Shown: piece by piece, positions 45,158 to 55,346 of the stretch
Layout of the letters: each line of letters begins with the position of its first letter
Position numbering within the stretch: position 1 is the first letter of the stretch
Assembly: GCF_913774235.1 (NCBI RefSeq)
Contig: NZ_CAJYDW010000019.1
Span: forward strand, 248,001-312,000
DNA from: an uncultured Pseudomonas sp.
Lineage (GTDB): Bacteria > Pseudomonadota > Gammaproteobacteria > Pseudomonadales > Pseudomonadaceae
Direction: 5' to 3'
Length of the DNA stretch: 64,000 nucleotides
Translations under genes and position numbers: made by a program
Notes under the pieces: model-generated
What the model was told of the DNA's origin: nothing
What the model saw: only the letters and a program-made list of their open reading frames with translations
Database searches by the model: none

Positions 45158-46606
45158 ATGCAGCTCAAAGATGCTTCCCTGTTCCGCCAGCAAGCCTATG
45201 TCGACGGCGTCTGGATCGATGCCGACAGCGGCGCCAGCGTCAAGGTGGACAACCCCGCCACCGGCGAGACCCTGGGTACCATTCCCAAGCTCGGCCGCGC
45301 CGAGACCAAGCGTGCCATCGACGCCGCCAACCGTGCCCTGCCGGCCTGGCGGGCGCTGACCGCCAAGGAGCGTTCGGCCAAGCTGCGTCGCTGGTACGAG
45401 CTGATGATCGAGAACCAGGACGACCTGGGTCGCCTGATGACCCTGGAGCAGGGCAAGCCGCTGGCCGAAGCCAAGGGCGAGATCGCCTACGCTGCCTCCT
45501 TCATCGAGTGGTTCGCCGAGGAAGCCAAGCGCATCTATGGCGACACCATCCCCGGCCATCAGGCCGACAAGCGCATCCTGGTGATCAAGCAGCCCATCGG
45601 CGTCACCGCCGCCATCACGCCGTGGAACTTCCCCACCGCGATGATCACCCGCAAGGCCGGCCCGGCCCTGGCCGCCGGCTGCACCATGGTCATCAAGCCC
45701 GCCAGCCAGACCCCGTACTCGGCGCTGGCCCTGGCCGAACTGGCCGAGCGCGCCGGCATTCCCAAGGGCGTGTTGAGCGTGGTCACCGGCTCCGCCACCG
45801 AGATCGGTGCCGAGCTGACCGAAAATCCCATCGTGCGCAAGATTTCCTTCACCGGCTCCACCGAGATCGGCGCCAAGCTGATGGAGCAGAGCGCGCCCAC
45901 CATCAAGAAGCTGTCGCTGGAGCTGGGCGGCAACGCGCCCTTCATCGTTTTCGACGATGCCGACCTGGACAAGGCCGTGGAAGGCGCCATCGCCTCCAAG
46001 TACCGCAACGCCGGCCAGACCTGCGTCTGCGTCAATCGCCTCTATATCCAGGACGGCGTCTACGAGGCCTTCGCCGAGAAGTTCAAGGCCGCCGTGGCCA
46101 AGCTCAAGGTCGGTAACGGCCTGGAAGAGGGCGTCACCATCGGCCCGCTGATCGATGCCAAGGCCGCCGCCAAGGTCAAGGAGCACATCGACGACGCCGT
46201 GAGCCAGGGCGCCAAGGTCATCGCCGGCGGCAAGGCCCACGCCAACGGCGGCAGCTATTTCGAGCCGACCATTCTCGCCGAGGTGCCGCGCAGCGCCAAG
46301 GTGTCCAAGGAAGAGACCTTCGGCCCGCTGGCGCCGCTGTTCCGCTTCAAGGACGAGGCCGAGGTCATCGAGCTGGCCAACGACACCGAATTCGGCCTGG
46401 CCTCCTACTTCTATGCCCGCGACCTGTCCCGCGTGTTCCGCGTCGCCGAGGCGCTGGAGTACGGCATGGTCGGCATCAACACCGGCCTGATCTCCAACGA
46501 GGTCGCCCCCTTCGGTGGCGTCAAGGCCTCGGGCCTGGGCCGCGAAGGCTCCAAGTACGGCATCGAGGACTACCTGGAAATCAAGTACCTCTGCCTGGGT
46601 ATCTGA
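45158..46606 (+). CDS. gabD: succinate-semialdehyde dehydrogenase GabD
   Basis: A 482-residue NADP-dependent enzyme, the second step of GABA breakdown (succinic semialdehyde to succinate). Motifs: ITPWNFPTAMITRK, SFTGSTEIG, ELGGNAPF with the catalytic Glu, and NAGQTCVCVNR with the catalytic Cys. The length is exactly typical. AAGGAG precedes the ATG. gabT follows after 167 bp. Confidence 0.97.
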   Translation: MQLKDASLFRQQAYVDGVWIDADSGASVKVDNPATGETLGTIPKLGRAETKRAIDAANRALPAWRALTAKERSAKLRRWYELMIENQDDLGRLMTLEQGKPLAEAKGEIAYAASFIEWFAEEAKRIYGDTIPGHQADKRILVIKQPIGVTAAITPWNFPTAMITRKAGPALAAGCTMVIKPASQTPYSALALAELAERAGIPKGVLSVVTGSATEIGAELTENPIVRKISFTGSTEIGAKLMEQSAPTIKKLSLELGGNAPFIVFDDADLDKAVEGAIASKYRNAGQTCVCVNRLYIQDGVYEAFAEKFKAAVAKLKVGNGLEEGVTIGPLIDAKAAAKVKEHIDDAVSQGAKVIAGGKAHANGGSYFEPTILAEVPRSAKVSKEETFGPLAPLFRFKDEAEVIELANDTEFGLASYFYARDLSRVFRVAEALEYGMVGINTGLISNEVAPFGGVKASGLGREGSKYGIEDYLEIKYLCLGI

Positions 46607-46773
46607 TCCACTCCCTGGATGGGGCCAAGACGGCTTTGGCGTCGAGGCCCCATCCCTGCTTTTCCCGGCGCGGATGCCGGGCCGTTGGCAGTCGATCATC
46701 GTATGCTGCCCGGAATCCAGTCCGCGCTTTTTCCCGTAGCCGGCCGCACGATGAGCGGCCATCGAGGACTGCA

Positions 46774-48054
46774 ATGAGCCACACCAACGATTCCCTGATG
46801 CATCGCCGCAGTGCCGCCGTCGCCCGTGGCGTCGGCCAGACCCATCCGATCTTCGTCGCCCGTGCGGAGAACGCCAAGGTCTGGGACGTCGAGGGCAACG
46901 AGTTCCTGGACTTCGCCGGCGGCATCGCCGTGCTCAACACCGGCCACCTGCATCCGCGCGTGGTGGCGGCCGTGCAGGAGCAACTGACCAAGGTCTCCCA
47001 TACCTGCTTCCAGGTGCTGGCCTACGAGCCCTACGTCGAGGTCTGCGAAAAGCTCAACGAGCTGGTGCCAGGCAACTTCCCCAAGAAGAGCGTGCTGTTC
47101 AACTCCGGCTCCGAAGCCGTGGAGAACGCCATCAAGATTGCCCGCGCTGCCACCCAGCGCGCCGGTGTCATCGCCTTCTCCAGCGCTTACCACGGTCGCA
47201 CCATGATGACCCTGTCACTGACCGGCAAGGTCGCTCCCTATTCGGCCGGCATGGGCCTGATGCCCGGTGGCGTCTACCGCGCGCTCTATCCCTGCGAGCT
47301 GCACGGCATCAGCGTCGATGACGCCATCGCCAGCGTCGAGCGCATCTTCAAGAACGATGCCGCGCCCGGTGACGTGGCCGCCATCATCCTCGAGCCGGTG
47401 CAGGGCGAGGGCGGCTTCTACGCCGCGCCCAAGGACTTCATGCAGCGCCTGCGCAAGCTGTGCGACACCCACGGCATCCTCTTGATCGCCGACGAAGTAC
47501 AGTCCGGCGCTGGTCGTACCGGTACCTTCTTCGCCATGGAGCAGATGGGCGTCGATGCCGACCTGGTGACCTTCGCCAAGTCCATCGCCGGCGGCTTCCC
47601 GCTGTCGGGCGTGACCGGCCGCGCCACGGTGATGGATGCCGTCGCTCCCGGTGGCCTGGGCGGTACCTACGCCGGCAGCCCCATCGCCTGTGCCGCGGCC
47701 CTGGCGGTGATCGAGACCTTCGAGCAGGAGAACCTGTTGGATCGCTCCAAGGCCGTGGGCGAACACCTCACCGCCGGGCTGCGCGAGCTGGCCGCCAAGC
47801 ATCAGCAGATCTGCGATGTCCGTGGCCTGGGCGCCATGATCGCCGTTGAGCTGGGCAAGGGCGGTGACGTCGAGCAGCCCGACGCCGAGCTGACCAGCCA
47901 GATCGTGGTCCGCGCGCGGCAGAAGGGCCTGATCCTGCTCAGCTGTGGCAGCTATGGCAACGTGTTGCGCATCCTGGTACCCCTGACCGCCAGCGACGAA
48001 GAGCTGGATCGCGGCTTGGCCATTATCGGCGAGTGTTTCGCCGAATTGGCCTGA
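46774..48054 (+). CDS. gabT: 4-aminobutyrate aminotransferase GabT
   Basis: A 426-residue PLP enzyme (class III). It transfers the amino group of GABA to 2-oxoglutarate. Motifs: NSGSEAVENAIKIA, ADEVQSGAGRTG and the PLP lysine in TFAKSIAGGFPLSG. It works with gabD upstream and receives GABA from the polyamine genes at the right of the window. Confidence 0.97.
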   Translation: MSHTNDSLMHRRSAAVARGVGQTHPIFVARAENAKVWDVEGNEFLDFAGGIAVLNTGHLHPRVVAAVQEQLTKVSHTCFQVLAYEPYVEVCEKLNELVPGNFPKKSVLFNSGSEAVENAIKIARAATQRAGVIAFSSAYHGRTMMTLSLTGKVAPYSAGMGLMPGGVYRALYPCELHGISVDDAIASVERIFKNDAAPGDVAAIILEPVQGEGGFYAAPKDFMQRLRKLCDTHGILLIADEVQSGAGRTGTFFAMEQMGVDADLVTFAKSIAGGFPLSGVTGRATVMDAVAPGGLGGTYAGSPIACAAALAVIETFEQENLLDRSKAVGEHLTAGLRELAAKHQQICDVRGLGAMIAVELGKGGDVEQPDAELTSQIVVRARQKGLILLSCGSYGNVLRILVPLTASDEELDRGLAIIGECFAELA

Positions 48055-48065
48055 GTGCTAGCCGG

Positions 48066-48087
48066 CCGCCCTCGAAAGAGGGCGGTT
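48066..48087 (+). terminator. hairpin terminator after gabT
   Basis: An 8-bp stem CCGCCCTC/GAGGGCGG with a GAAA tetraloop, 12 bp after the gabT stop. Only two T follow, so efficiency is uncertain. Confidence 0.65.
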
Positions 48088-48168
48088 CGGCTGTGACGGA
48101 CTTGGCAAAAAGCCTGAATTTGACGCATCATCCGCCGCCTCGCTTGCCTCACGCAGGAGTGGGTTGGG

Positions 48169-49365
48169 ATGCCGCCCCTGATACTGATCGTCGACGCCAA
48201 TCCCTGGACCCGTGACCTGCTCAAGTCGCTCATCCTGGCCGTGCGCGCCGATGCCTTGGTCCACGAATACAGCCACGGCTACCAGGCGCTTGCCGAACTG
48301 GATCGGCGCAAGAGATGCGCCCTGGTCATCGTCGAAAGCCCCGCCGACTGCGATGGACTCGACCTGCTGCGACGCATTCGCCAGCGCGGTGTCCAGCCCC
48401 TGCAGCCAGTCATCCTGCTGTCCGACCAGGCCGATGCCGCCTATGTGCGCGCCGCGCTGCGTCTGGCGCCCACCGCTTATCTGGTAAAGCCATACGTTGC
48501 CGAAGAGGTGTTGCGCCGCCTGCGCAGCCTGTTGCCGCCCGCGGGCGACGATCCCCATGCCGACCAGGCCACGCCGCTGGGAACGCTGGATGACTATCTG
48601 CAACGGCTGGCAGCGGAAATCGACGCCGTGCCGCTGTTCGCCGACCTGCCCGGCATCATCCAGCGTTGTCGCGATAGCGAAAGCTGCAGCCTGGGCGAGT
48701 TGGAAACGGAGTTCGGTCAGGACCCGCTGGTCACCGCGACCCTGATCGCGGCGGCCAACAGCGCTTCCCAGCGCGTGGGGCAATCCTGCCAGACGCTCAG
48801 TCAGGCCCTGCCGCGCCTGGGCGTCGGCTTCACCCTCAATCTGGTCCTGGGCCTCAGCTTGAGGCGGGCGACTAGGCTCGACCATCCCTTGTTGGCCGAG
48901 CGCGCCGAGCGCTATCTGCAGTTTGCCCAGCGTGCCGCTGACTGCGCCAGGCTGCTCGCGCTGCGCTACACCCGTGAGGACGCCGAGCGCTGCTATACCG
49001 GTGCCCTGCTGCATCGCCTGGGTGAGCTGGCCGTGCTGCAGGGGCTGCAGCGCTGGTGCGACGGCGGCGGCCAGATCGATGAGGCAGCGGTGGAGCGTGC
49101 CCTGGTGAGCTACAGCCTGGAATTCTCCGCCGAGCTGCAACGCCATTGGCGCCTGCCGCTGGAGTTGCGCGAGCTGGTGGCGGCGGTGCACAGCCTGCAC
49201 GGGGTGCTGCCCAAGCCGTCGCTGATCCTGCACCTGGCCGCCCAGGCCGCGAGCCTGGCCGCGGACGAAGAGCTCGAAGCCCTCGTCGAGCACAAGGCCG
49301 GGCGTATGCTCGGCCTGGAAGCGCCAGTGTGGAAGCTGGCCGTCAGCCAGCTCAGGCTCTCCTAG
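48169..49365 (+). CDS. receiver-like + HDOD domain protein
   Basis: A 398-residue cytosolic protein. Residues about 4-125 form a receiver fold ([36 protein letters not shown] with the conserved Lys). The phospho-acceptor position is Glu56 in [10 protein letters not shown], so it is unlikely to be phosphorylated. Residues about 150-345 form an HDOD domain ([23 protein letters not shown]). AGGAG precedes the ATG. HDOD-receiver proteins commonly act in c-di-GMP, chemotaxis or stress signalling. A chemoreceptor gene is convergent with it. Confidence 0.88.
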   Translation: MPPLILIVDANPWTRDLLKSLILAVRADALVHEYSHGYQALAELDRRKRCALVIVESPADCDGLDLLRRIRQRGVQPLQPVILLSDQADAAYVRAALRLAPTAYLVKPYVAEEVLRRLRSLLPPAGDDPHADQATPLGTLDDYLQRLAAEIDAVPLFADLPGIIQRCRDSESCSLGELETEFGQDPLVTATLIAAANSASQRVGQSCQTLSQALPRLGVGFTLNLVLGLSLRRATRLDHPLLAERAERYLQFAQRAADCARLLALRYTREDAERCYTGALLHRLGELAVLQGLQRWCDGGGQIDEAAVERALVSYSLEFSAELQRHWRLPLELRELVAAVHSLHGVLPKPSLILHLAAQAASLAADEELEALVEHKAGRMLGLEAPVWKLAVSQLRLS

Positions 49366-50915
49366 CTGGCTTCGTCGGGTCGATAACCCAGGCGCAGTCC
49401 GCCCCAGTGCCGACCGTTCACCAGGATCGGCACCGAGAGATCGTGCATCACCTCGCCGGTATCCCTCATGTAGGTCTGCAGCAGCAGTCGCTGCTGGTGG
49501 CTGCCGCAGCGTCGGCCGGTGCGATCAGCGAAGAGGCGCTTGCTGCGGCTGCGTGCCGTGTCCACCGCCAGGTCGCCAGTGGGCGCATGGGCGAAGGCGC
49601 GGTTGTGGGTGGGCACATAGCCCTCCGGCGTACAGGCGATGACGAACACCAGGCCTGGGTGCTGCTCCAGCAGCGGCTCCTGGATCGCCGGCAGCACGCC
49701 ATCGGTGTAGCTGTCGAAGCGGGTGCGGTACTTGGGCGGCTGGCAGCCGGGGATGGGCTGGTACTGGCGGTCGAAGAGGGCATCCTGGGTGATGCGGCCG
49801 GCGGCCAGGTCTTCCTCGAAGCGCCGGGCGATGGCGTCCGCCCCCTGGCGCGCCAGTTCGAAGATGCGTTGGTGATAGCTGTCCAGGCCGATCTCGGCCA
49901 GGCGTTCGCTGCTGGCTTCGGCCATGTCCACCAGTTCGTCGGCGGCATGGCTCAGGCGATTGGTCTGCCGCTCGCTGTCGGCCAGGTCGGCGTGCACCTG
50001 ATCCACCGCCTGGGCCAGGCTCTCCAGCTGGCTGAGATTGGCCGCGGTGCCCTGGGCGATATCCTCGGCCTGACGCTCGGCGGTCTGCGCCAGCTGGGCG
50101 ATTTCCCGCAGGCCTTCGCCGGTGCGCTCCACTTGGTGCACGCCATCCTCGAGGGAAGCGGCCAACTGCTGGATCTGCTGGACCACCGCGCCGGTCTGCT
50201 GGCCGATGTCGGCGACGATCAATCCGACCTCGCCGGTGGCTTGGGACGTCCTCGCCGCCAGGCCACGCACCTCGTCGGCCACCACGGCGAAACCGCGGCC
50301 ATGCTCGCCGGCGCGCGCGGCTTCGATGGCGGCATTGAGCGCGAGCAGGTTGGTCTGGCTGGCGATGGCCTGGATGACCTCGGTGACCTGCTGGATCTTG
50401 TCGGTGCGGGCGCTCAGGCCAGCGATCAGCTCCCGGCTTTCGCGGGCGTGTTCGCTCAGTGCCTGGATGGCGTGGATCGCCGAGTTCAAGGCCGTCTGGC
50501 CGGCCTCGCTGCGCTGGTGTACCTGTTGCACCACGTCCAGGGCTTGGCGCGCGCTGCCGGCGCTGTCCTGTTCGGTCTGGGTGAGGGCTGCCGCACTGCT
50601 GGAGATCTGCGCGGCGGCGCTGGCCTGGGACTGGACCTTGCCTGCCAGTTGCTGGGCGGCAAAGGCGACCCCGGCGATGGCCACGGCGTTACGCGCCGTG
50701 CTGCGCGAGAGATCGCGAGTGAGGTCATCGAGCCCTTGGGCGGGCGCGGATGCAGGCGGCGCGGGCACGCGTCGCAGCAGCCATGGCCAGAGTCCGGCTG
50801 CCAGCGTCAGGCCGATGCCCGCTGGGGTCGGCAAGGTCAGGAACTGCCAGAGCGACAAGGCGCCGGCGAGTGTCAGCAGATGCAATGGCAACGCCGTTTG
50901 CCAGCGAAGGGGCAT
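49362..50915 (-). CDS. methyl-accepting chemotaxis protein with C-terminal sensor region
   Basis: A 517-residue receptor with unusual order. Two short N-terminal membrane helices (about 8-50) have almost no periplasmic loop. The signalling hairpin (about 70-350) has its tip at [31 protein letters not shown]. After it comes a C-terminal region (about 360-515) with [39 protein letters not shown] and [17 protein letters not shown], like a Cache/PAS-type ligand domain. Sensing is therefore probably cytoplasmic. AGGAGG precedes the ATG. The stop codon shares CTAG with the HDOD gene. Confidence 0.88.
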   Translation of the reverse strand: MPLRWQTALPLHLLTLAGALSLWQFLTLPTPAGIGLTLAAGLWPWLLRRVPAPPASAPAQGLDDLTRDLSRSTARNAVAIAGVAFAAQQLAGKVQSQASAAAQISSSAAALTQTEQDSAGSARQALDVVQQVHQRSEAGQTALNSAIHAIQALSEHARESRELIAGLSARTDKIQQVTEVIQAIASQTNLLALNAAIEAARAGEHGRGFAVVADEVRGLAARTSQATGEVGLIVADIGQQTGAVVQQIQQLAASLEDGVHQVERTGEGLREIAQLAQTAERQAEDIAQGTAANLSQLESLAQAVDQVHADLADSERQTNRLSHAADELVDMAEASSERLAEIGLDSYHQRIFELARQGADAIARRFEEDLAAGRITQDALFDRQYQPIPGCQPPKYRTRFDSYTDGVLPAIQEPLLEQHPGLVFVIACTPEGYVPTHNRAFAHAPTGDLAVDTARSRSKRLFADRTGRRCGSHQQRLLLQTYMRDTGEVMHDLSVPILVNGRHWGGLRLGYRPDEAS

Positions 50916-51059
50916 GCGACCTCCTTGTTCTTGTGCTCAGGTCGAGGTCGACACCGTGATGGAGTCGATAGGGCTCGATCATGGAGCCAGCTTTCCAGAG
51001 GTTGCAATCCTTGTCTGACGATAGTGGCTACGACTTTCGTCGCAGCCTTGAGCCGCCCC

Positions 51060-52028
51060 TCAGGGCGTCCGCGGCAGGAAGTGCAGGGCGGTACCGCGCT
51101 GCAGACCGGCCAGCACCGGGTGATCCTTGACCAACTCCACCTCGATCATCTCGGTCTGCTCCGGCACCCGCAGGGTCACCCGGGTAATGGCGCCGAGCGG
51201 ACGGATGTCCCGTACTTCGGCAGCGTGATAGCCCGGCCGCGCCTCCCGCTCGAGCTCCACCTCGTGGGGGCGGAACAGCAGCTCCTGCTCGCCCAGCGCC
51301 AGGCGATTGGAGTCGCCGAGGAAGTGGTAGACGAAGTCGCTCGCCGGCTGTTCGTAGACCTCGCCCGGCGAGCCGACCTGCTCGATCTGCCCCTTGTTCA
51401 TCACCACGATGCGGTCGGCCACCTCCATGGCCTCCTCCTGATCGTGGGTGACGAACACCGAGGTCAGATGGATCTCTTCGTGCAGCCGCGCCAGCCAGCG
51501 GCGCAGCTCCTTGCGCACCTTGGCATCCAGCGCGCCGAAGGGTTCGTCGAGCAGCAGGATCTTGGGCTCCACCGCCAGGGCGCGGGCCAGGGCGATACGT
51601 TGGCGCTGACCACCGGAGAGCTGCTCGGGATAACGGTCGGCCAGCCAGTCGAGCTGCACCATGTTCAGCAGCTCGTGCACCTTGCTGGCGATCTGCGCCT
51701 CGCTCGGCCGCTCGCGGCGCGGCTTCATGCGCAGGCCGAAGGCCACGTTGTCGAACACCGTCATGTGGCGGAACAGCGCATAGTGCTGGAAGACGAAGCC
51801 GACGTTGCGATCGCGCACGTCGCGCCCGGAAACGTCCTCGCCATGGAAGCCGATGTTGCCGGCATCCGGCGCTTCCAGGCCGGCGATGATGCGCAGCAGG
51901 GTGGTCTTGCCGCAACCGGACGGGCCGAGCAGGGCGACCAGCTCGCCGCTCTCGATGTGCAGGTTGATGTCCTTGAGCGCCTGGAAGGCGCCGAAACGCT
52001 TATTGATACCCTGGATCTCGATGCTCAT
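51060..52028 (-). CDS. cysA: sulfate/thiosulfate ABC transporter ATP-binding protein CysA
   Basis: A 322-residue ATPase. Walker [10 protein letters not shown] is at 35-43, the signature LSGGQRQR near 135 and Walker [17 protein letters not shown]-terminal TOBE-like regulatory part follows. It is the last gene of sbp-cysT-cysW-cysA and starts 6 bp after cysW. Confidence 0.96.
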   Translation of the reverse strand: MSIEIQGINKRFGAFQALKDINLHIESGELVALLGPSGCGKTTLLRIIAGLEAPDAGNIGFHGEDVSGRDVRDRNVGFVFQHYALFRHMTVFDNVAFGLRMKPRRERPSEAQIASKVHELLNMVQLDWLADRYPEQLSGGQRQRIALARALAVEPKILLLDEPFGALDAKVRKELRRWLARLHEEIHLTSVFVTHDQEEAMEVADRIVVMNKGQIEQVGSPGEVYEQPASDFVYHFLGDSNRLALGEQELLFRPHEVELEREARPGYHAAEVRDIRPLGAITRVTLRVPEQTEMIEVELVKDHPVLAGLQRGTALHFLPRTP

Positions 52029-52034
52029 GGCGCC

Positions 52035-52901
52035 TTATTCCTCATCACGGTGCTGCAATTGATTGCTCAGCCGGCTTTCGCTCCACTGCCGCAGCAGCAG
52101 GATCACCAGGGCCATCAGCAACAGCAGGATCGCCACGCTGAAGGCGGCGACGATGTTGTATTCGTTGTAGAGAATCTCGATGTGCAGCGGCAGGGTGTTG
52201 GTCAGGCCGCGGATGTGGCCGGAGACCACCGATACCGCGCCGAACTCACCCATGGCCCGCGCGGTGCACAGCACCACCCCATAGATCAGCGCCCACTTCA
52301 CGTTGGGCAGGGTCACGTGCCAGAACAGCTGCCAGCCATTGGCCCCCAGCAGCCGCGCCGCCTCTTCCTCCTGGGTGCCCTGTTCCTGCATCAGCGGGAT
52401 CAGCTCGCGGGCCACATAGGGGAAGGTAACGAAGATGGTCGCCAGCACGATGCCGGGAACGGCGAAGACGATCTGCACGTTGACGCTCTGCAGGTAGGGG
52501 CCCATCAAGCCCTGGGCACCGAACAGCAGCACATAGATCAGGCCGGCGATCACCGGCGAGACCGAGAAAGGCAGGTCGATCAGGGTGATCAGCAGGCTCT
52601 TGCCGGTGAACTCGAACTTGGTCACGCACCAGGCCGCGGCCAGGCCGAAGGCCAGGTTCAAAGGCACCGAGATGGCGGTGGCGAAGAGCGTCAGCTTCAG
52701 CGCCGAGAGGGCATCCGGCTCGCTGATGGCATCCCAGAAGGCGCCTATGCCATTGGCCAGGCCCTGGGTCAGCACCATATATAGAGGTAGGACGAGTATC
52801 AGCAGAAAGATCAGCCAGGCGCTGGCGATCAGGGCGATGGCCACCGGCGTACGCTGCGCCCTGGCCCGTGCATCGGCTTTGGTCGAGGTCATGAGGCTCA
52901 T
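52035..52901 (-). CDS. cysW: sulfate ABC transporter permease CysW
   Basis: A 288-residue permease with six helices. [19 protein letters not shown] is typical of CysW, and the EAA loop is [23 protein letters not shown]. It pairs with CysT. It lies 10 bp after the cysT stop in the same operon. Confidence 0.96.
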   Translation of the reverse strand: MSLMTSTKADARARAQRTPVAIALIASAWLIFLLILVLPLYMVLTQGLANGIGAFWDAISEPDALSALKLTLFATAISVPLNLAFGLAAAWCVTKFEFTGKSLLITLIDLPFSVSPVIAGLIYVLLFGAQGLMGPYLQSVNVQIVFAVPGIVLATIFVTFPYVARELIPLMQEQGTQEEEAARLLGANGWQLFWHVTLPNVKWALIYGVVLCTARAMGEFGAVSVVSGHIRGLTNTLPLHIEILYNEYNIVAAFSVAILLLLMALVILLLRQWSESRLSNQLQHRDEE

Positions 52902-52911
52902 GCGAACGTCC

Positions 52912-53724
52912 TTAGATATTGGGCTGGATGCGGCGCTGCAGGAGATTGATCAGCAGCAGCATGACGAAGGACACCAGCAGCATGAACACGCCGATGCCGG
53001 TGGCCCCGGTGTAGTCGTACTGGTCCAGCTTGGAGACGATGAGCAGCGGCAGGATCTCGGTCTTGAACGGGATGTTGCCGGCGATGAACACCACCGAGCC
53101 GTACTCGCCCACGCCGCGGGCGAAGGCCAGGGCGAAACCGGTCAACCAGGCCGGCAGCAGCGTTGGCACCAGCACGTAGCGGAACACCTGCCAGGGACGC
53201 GCGCCCAGGCAGGTGGCGGCTTCCTCGATCTCCTTGGGGATATCCGCCAGCACTGGCTGCAGGGTGCGGACCACGAAGGGCAGGGTGACAAAGATCAGCG
53301 CCAGGGTGATGCCGATGGGGGTGTAGGCGATCTTGAAGGGAAACAGCGAGCCGATCAGGCCATTGGGCGCGTAGAGGGCCGTCAGGGCGATGCCGGCCAC
53401 CGCGGTGGGCAGGGCGAAGGGCAGATCGACCATGGCATCGATCAGCTTGCGACCGGGGAATTCATAGCGCACCAGCACCCAGGCCAGCAGGGTGCCGAGG
53501 ATACCGTTGACGAAGGCGGCGAGCAGCGCGGTGCCGAAGGACAGCTGCAGCGCGGCCAGCACCTGGCGCCCGGTGATCAGTGACCAGAACTGCCCGAGGG
53601 TCAGCTGACTGGCGTGGAGAAACATGGCGCCCAGCGGGATCAGCACGATCAGCGCGAGGTAGGTCAGGGTGAATCCCAGGGTCAACCCGAAGCCGGGTAT
53701 GACCGGGGAGAGACGACGAGACAT
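52912..53724 (-). CDS. cysT: sulfate ABC transporter permease CysT
   Basis: A 270-residue permease with six helices. Markers: [22 protein letters not shown], the EAA loop [23 protein letters not shown], and [17 protein letters not shown]. It forms the membrane channel with CysW. Confidence 0.96.
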   Translation of the reverse strand: MSRRLSPVIPGFGLTLGFTLTYLALIVLIPLGAMFLHASQLTLGQFWSLITGRQVLAALQLSFGTALLAAFVNGILGTLLAWVLVRYEFPGRKLIDAMVDLPFALPTAVAGIALTALYAPNGLIGSLFPFKIAYTPIGITLALIFVTLPFVVRTLQPVLADIPKEIEEAATCLGARPWQVFRYVLVPTLLPAWLTGFALAFARGVGEYGSVVFIAGNIPFKTEILPLLIVSKLDQYDYTGATGIGVFMLLVSFVMLLLINLLQRRIQPNI

Positions 53725-53829
53725 GAGACGTCCTTCTGCAAGGCGCCCCGGCGAAACGTTCGCCAGGGCGCAGAGGGGGGAACGATACCTGTTCCGGGCC
53801 GGTCAGCGTGAGCCGTCCCGGCCAGCTGC

Positions 53830-54831
53830 TTACTTGTTGATGTCGGCGAAGATCTTGTCGAACACGCCGCCGTCGGCGAAGTACTTCGGTTGGGCTTCTT
53901 TCCAGCCACCGAACTCCTTATCGATGGTCACCAGCTTGACCGGCTTGAACTGGTCCTTGAAGTCCGCCGCTACCTTCGGATCGCGGGGGCGATAGAAGTT
54001 CTGTGCGGCGATGCGCTGACCCTCGGGGCTGTAGAGGTATTGCAGGTAGGCCTCGGCCTGCTTGCGGGTACCCTTCTTGTCGACCACCTTGTCCACCACC
54101 GCGACCGGCGGCTCGGCCAGGATCGACAGCGACGGGGTGACGATTTCCAGTTGATCGCCGCCTTCTTCCTTGAGCGACAGATAGGCCTCGTTCTCCCAGG
54201 CGATCAGCACGTCGCCCAACTGACGCTGCACGAAGCTGATGGTGGCGCCGCGAGCGCCGGTATCCAGCACCGGGGCGTGGCGATAGAGCTCGGTGACGAA
54301 CTTCAACGCCTCGGCATCGCTGCCGTACTTGGCCTTGGCATAGGCCCAGGCGGCGAGGAAGTTCCAGCGGGCGCCGCCGGAGGTCTTGGGATTGGGGGTG
54401 ATGACTTGGACGTCCTTCTTCACCAGATCGTCCCAGTCCTTGATGCCCTTGGGATTGCCCTTGCGTACCAGGAACACGATGGTGGAGGTGTAGGGCGTGC
54501 TGTTGTCCGCCAGACGCTTCTGCCAGTTCGGATCGACCAGTTGCTGGTGCAGATTCAGCGCATCGATGTCACCCGACAGCGCCAGAGTCACCACATCGGC
54601 CTGCAGGCCATCGATCACCGAGCGCGCCTGTTTGCCGGAGCCACCGTGGGAATTCTTGATGGTCACGTCTTCGCCAGTCTCGGCCTTCCAGTGCTTGGCG
54701 AAGGCCGCGTTGTACTGTTGGTAGAGCTCACGGGTCGGGTCGTAGGACACATTGAGCAGTTCGACGGCATGGACCTGGGTGGCGAACAGGGCGCTGGCCA
54801 GGGCGGCTAGGGCAAAACGGCGAATCGACAT
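53830..54831 (-). CDS. sbp: sulfate-binding protein Sbp
   Basis: A 333-residue periplasmic protein. The signal peptide ends after VHA (residue 23). Motifs: [55 protein letters not shown] (sulfate contacts) and FYRPRDP. It feeds CysTWA. AAGGAG precedes the ATG at 54831. Confidence 0.96.
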   Translation of the reverse strand: MSIRRFALAALASALFATQVHAVELLNVSYDPTRELYQQYNAAFAKHWKAETGEDVTIKNSHGGSGKQARSVIDGLQADVVTLALSGDIDALNLHQQLVDPNWQKRLADNSTPYTSTIVFLVRKGNPKGIKDWDDLVKKDVQVITPNPKTSGGARWNFLAAWAYAKAKYGSDAEALKFVTELYRHAPVLDTGARGATISFVQRQLGDVLIAWENEAYLSLKEEGGDQLEIVTPSLSILAEPPVAVVDKVVDKKGTRKQAEAYLQYLYSPEGQRIAAQNFYRPRDPKVAADFKDQFKPVKLVTIDKEFGGWKEAQPKYFADGGVFDKIFADINK

Positions 54832-54908
54832 GAAAACGCTCCTTGAAGTGAGAAAGCCGGACACCGTCTGGCGGGCGTCTTGCCCGCTCGTCCGCTGACC
54901 TCGTGAAC

Positions 54909-55094
54909 TCAGTGCTTGTTGGCTTGGCCGGTCTGGGGCCGGAATTTTTCCTTGCGCTCGATCTGCACCACCTGGCCGTTGTGCACGGTGATCTCGATGG
55001 CGCCGAACCTGAGGCCACGCAGGGCCTGCTGAATGTCGCGGAGCAGTGCGGTTTCGTCCTGGTTTTCCAGGCTGCGGAACGGAACGGGGCTCAT
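54909..55094 (-). CDS. oscA: sulfur starvation response protein OscA (DUF2292/YezD family)
   Basis: A 61-residue cytosolic protein. The central [36 protein letters not shown] is the complete DUF2292 module. It is the first gene before sbp, as in other pseudomonads, where it is induced by sulfate limitation. The biochemical role is unknown. Confidence 0.88.
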   Translation of the reverse strand: MSPVPFRSLENQDETALLRDIQQALRGLRFGAIEITVHNGQVVQIERKEKFRPQTGQANKH

Positions 55095-55164
55095 GGGATG
55101 GCGTCCTCGGGCGAGGTGGTTGGCGAAGAGGTGGCGCCATCTTAGGGGGTCGATATTTATTTCT

Positions 55165-55200
55165 TAAAATTGCTAATAATGCTTTGTTTATGCAATTTTA
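55165..55200. promoter_or_regulatory. AT-rich inverted repeat upstream of the oscA-sbp-cysTWA operon
   Basis: TAAAATTGC at 55165-55173 and its exact reverse complement GCAATTTTA at 55192-55200, within a conspicuously AT-rich stretch between GC-rich genes, about 70-105 bp before oscA. CysB binds AT-rich sites in sulfur promoters, so control by CysB is plausible but not shown. Confidence 0.45.
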
Positions 55201-55346
55201 GAATTAGCAGTCTGTGAGGGACACGTTGTGTAGCAAAAGGGAGGGGTGGATTTCTCCGCCACCCTGTCAATAATGCGCGAACGCCTGTTCACTGAACTTT
55301 CCGTGACAGCTGCACTACACCATCTCGCGCGAGGTCTTCTGCGTCC

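Noticed and set aside
49146-52784. A 1212-codon open frame on the plus strand
   Set aside because: It lies antisense to the chemoreceptor, cysA and cysW, all unmistakable. Its product is low-complexity and family-less; it is a by-product of GC-rich codon bias.
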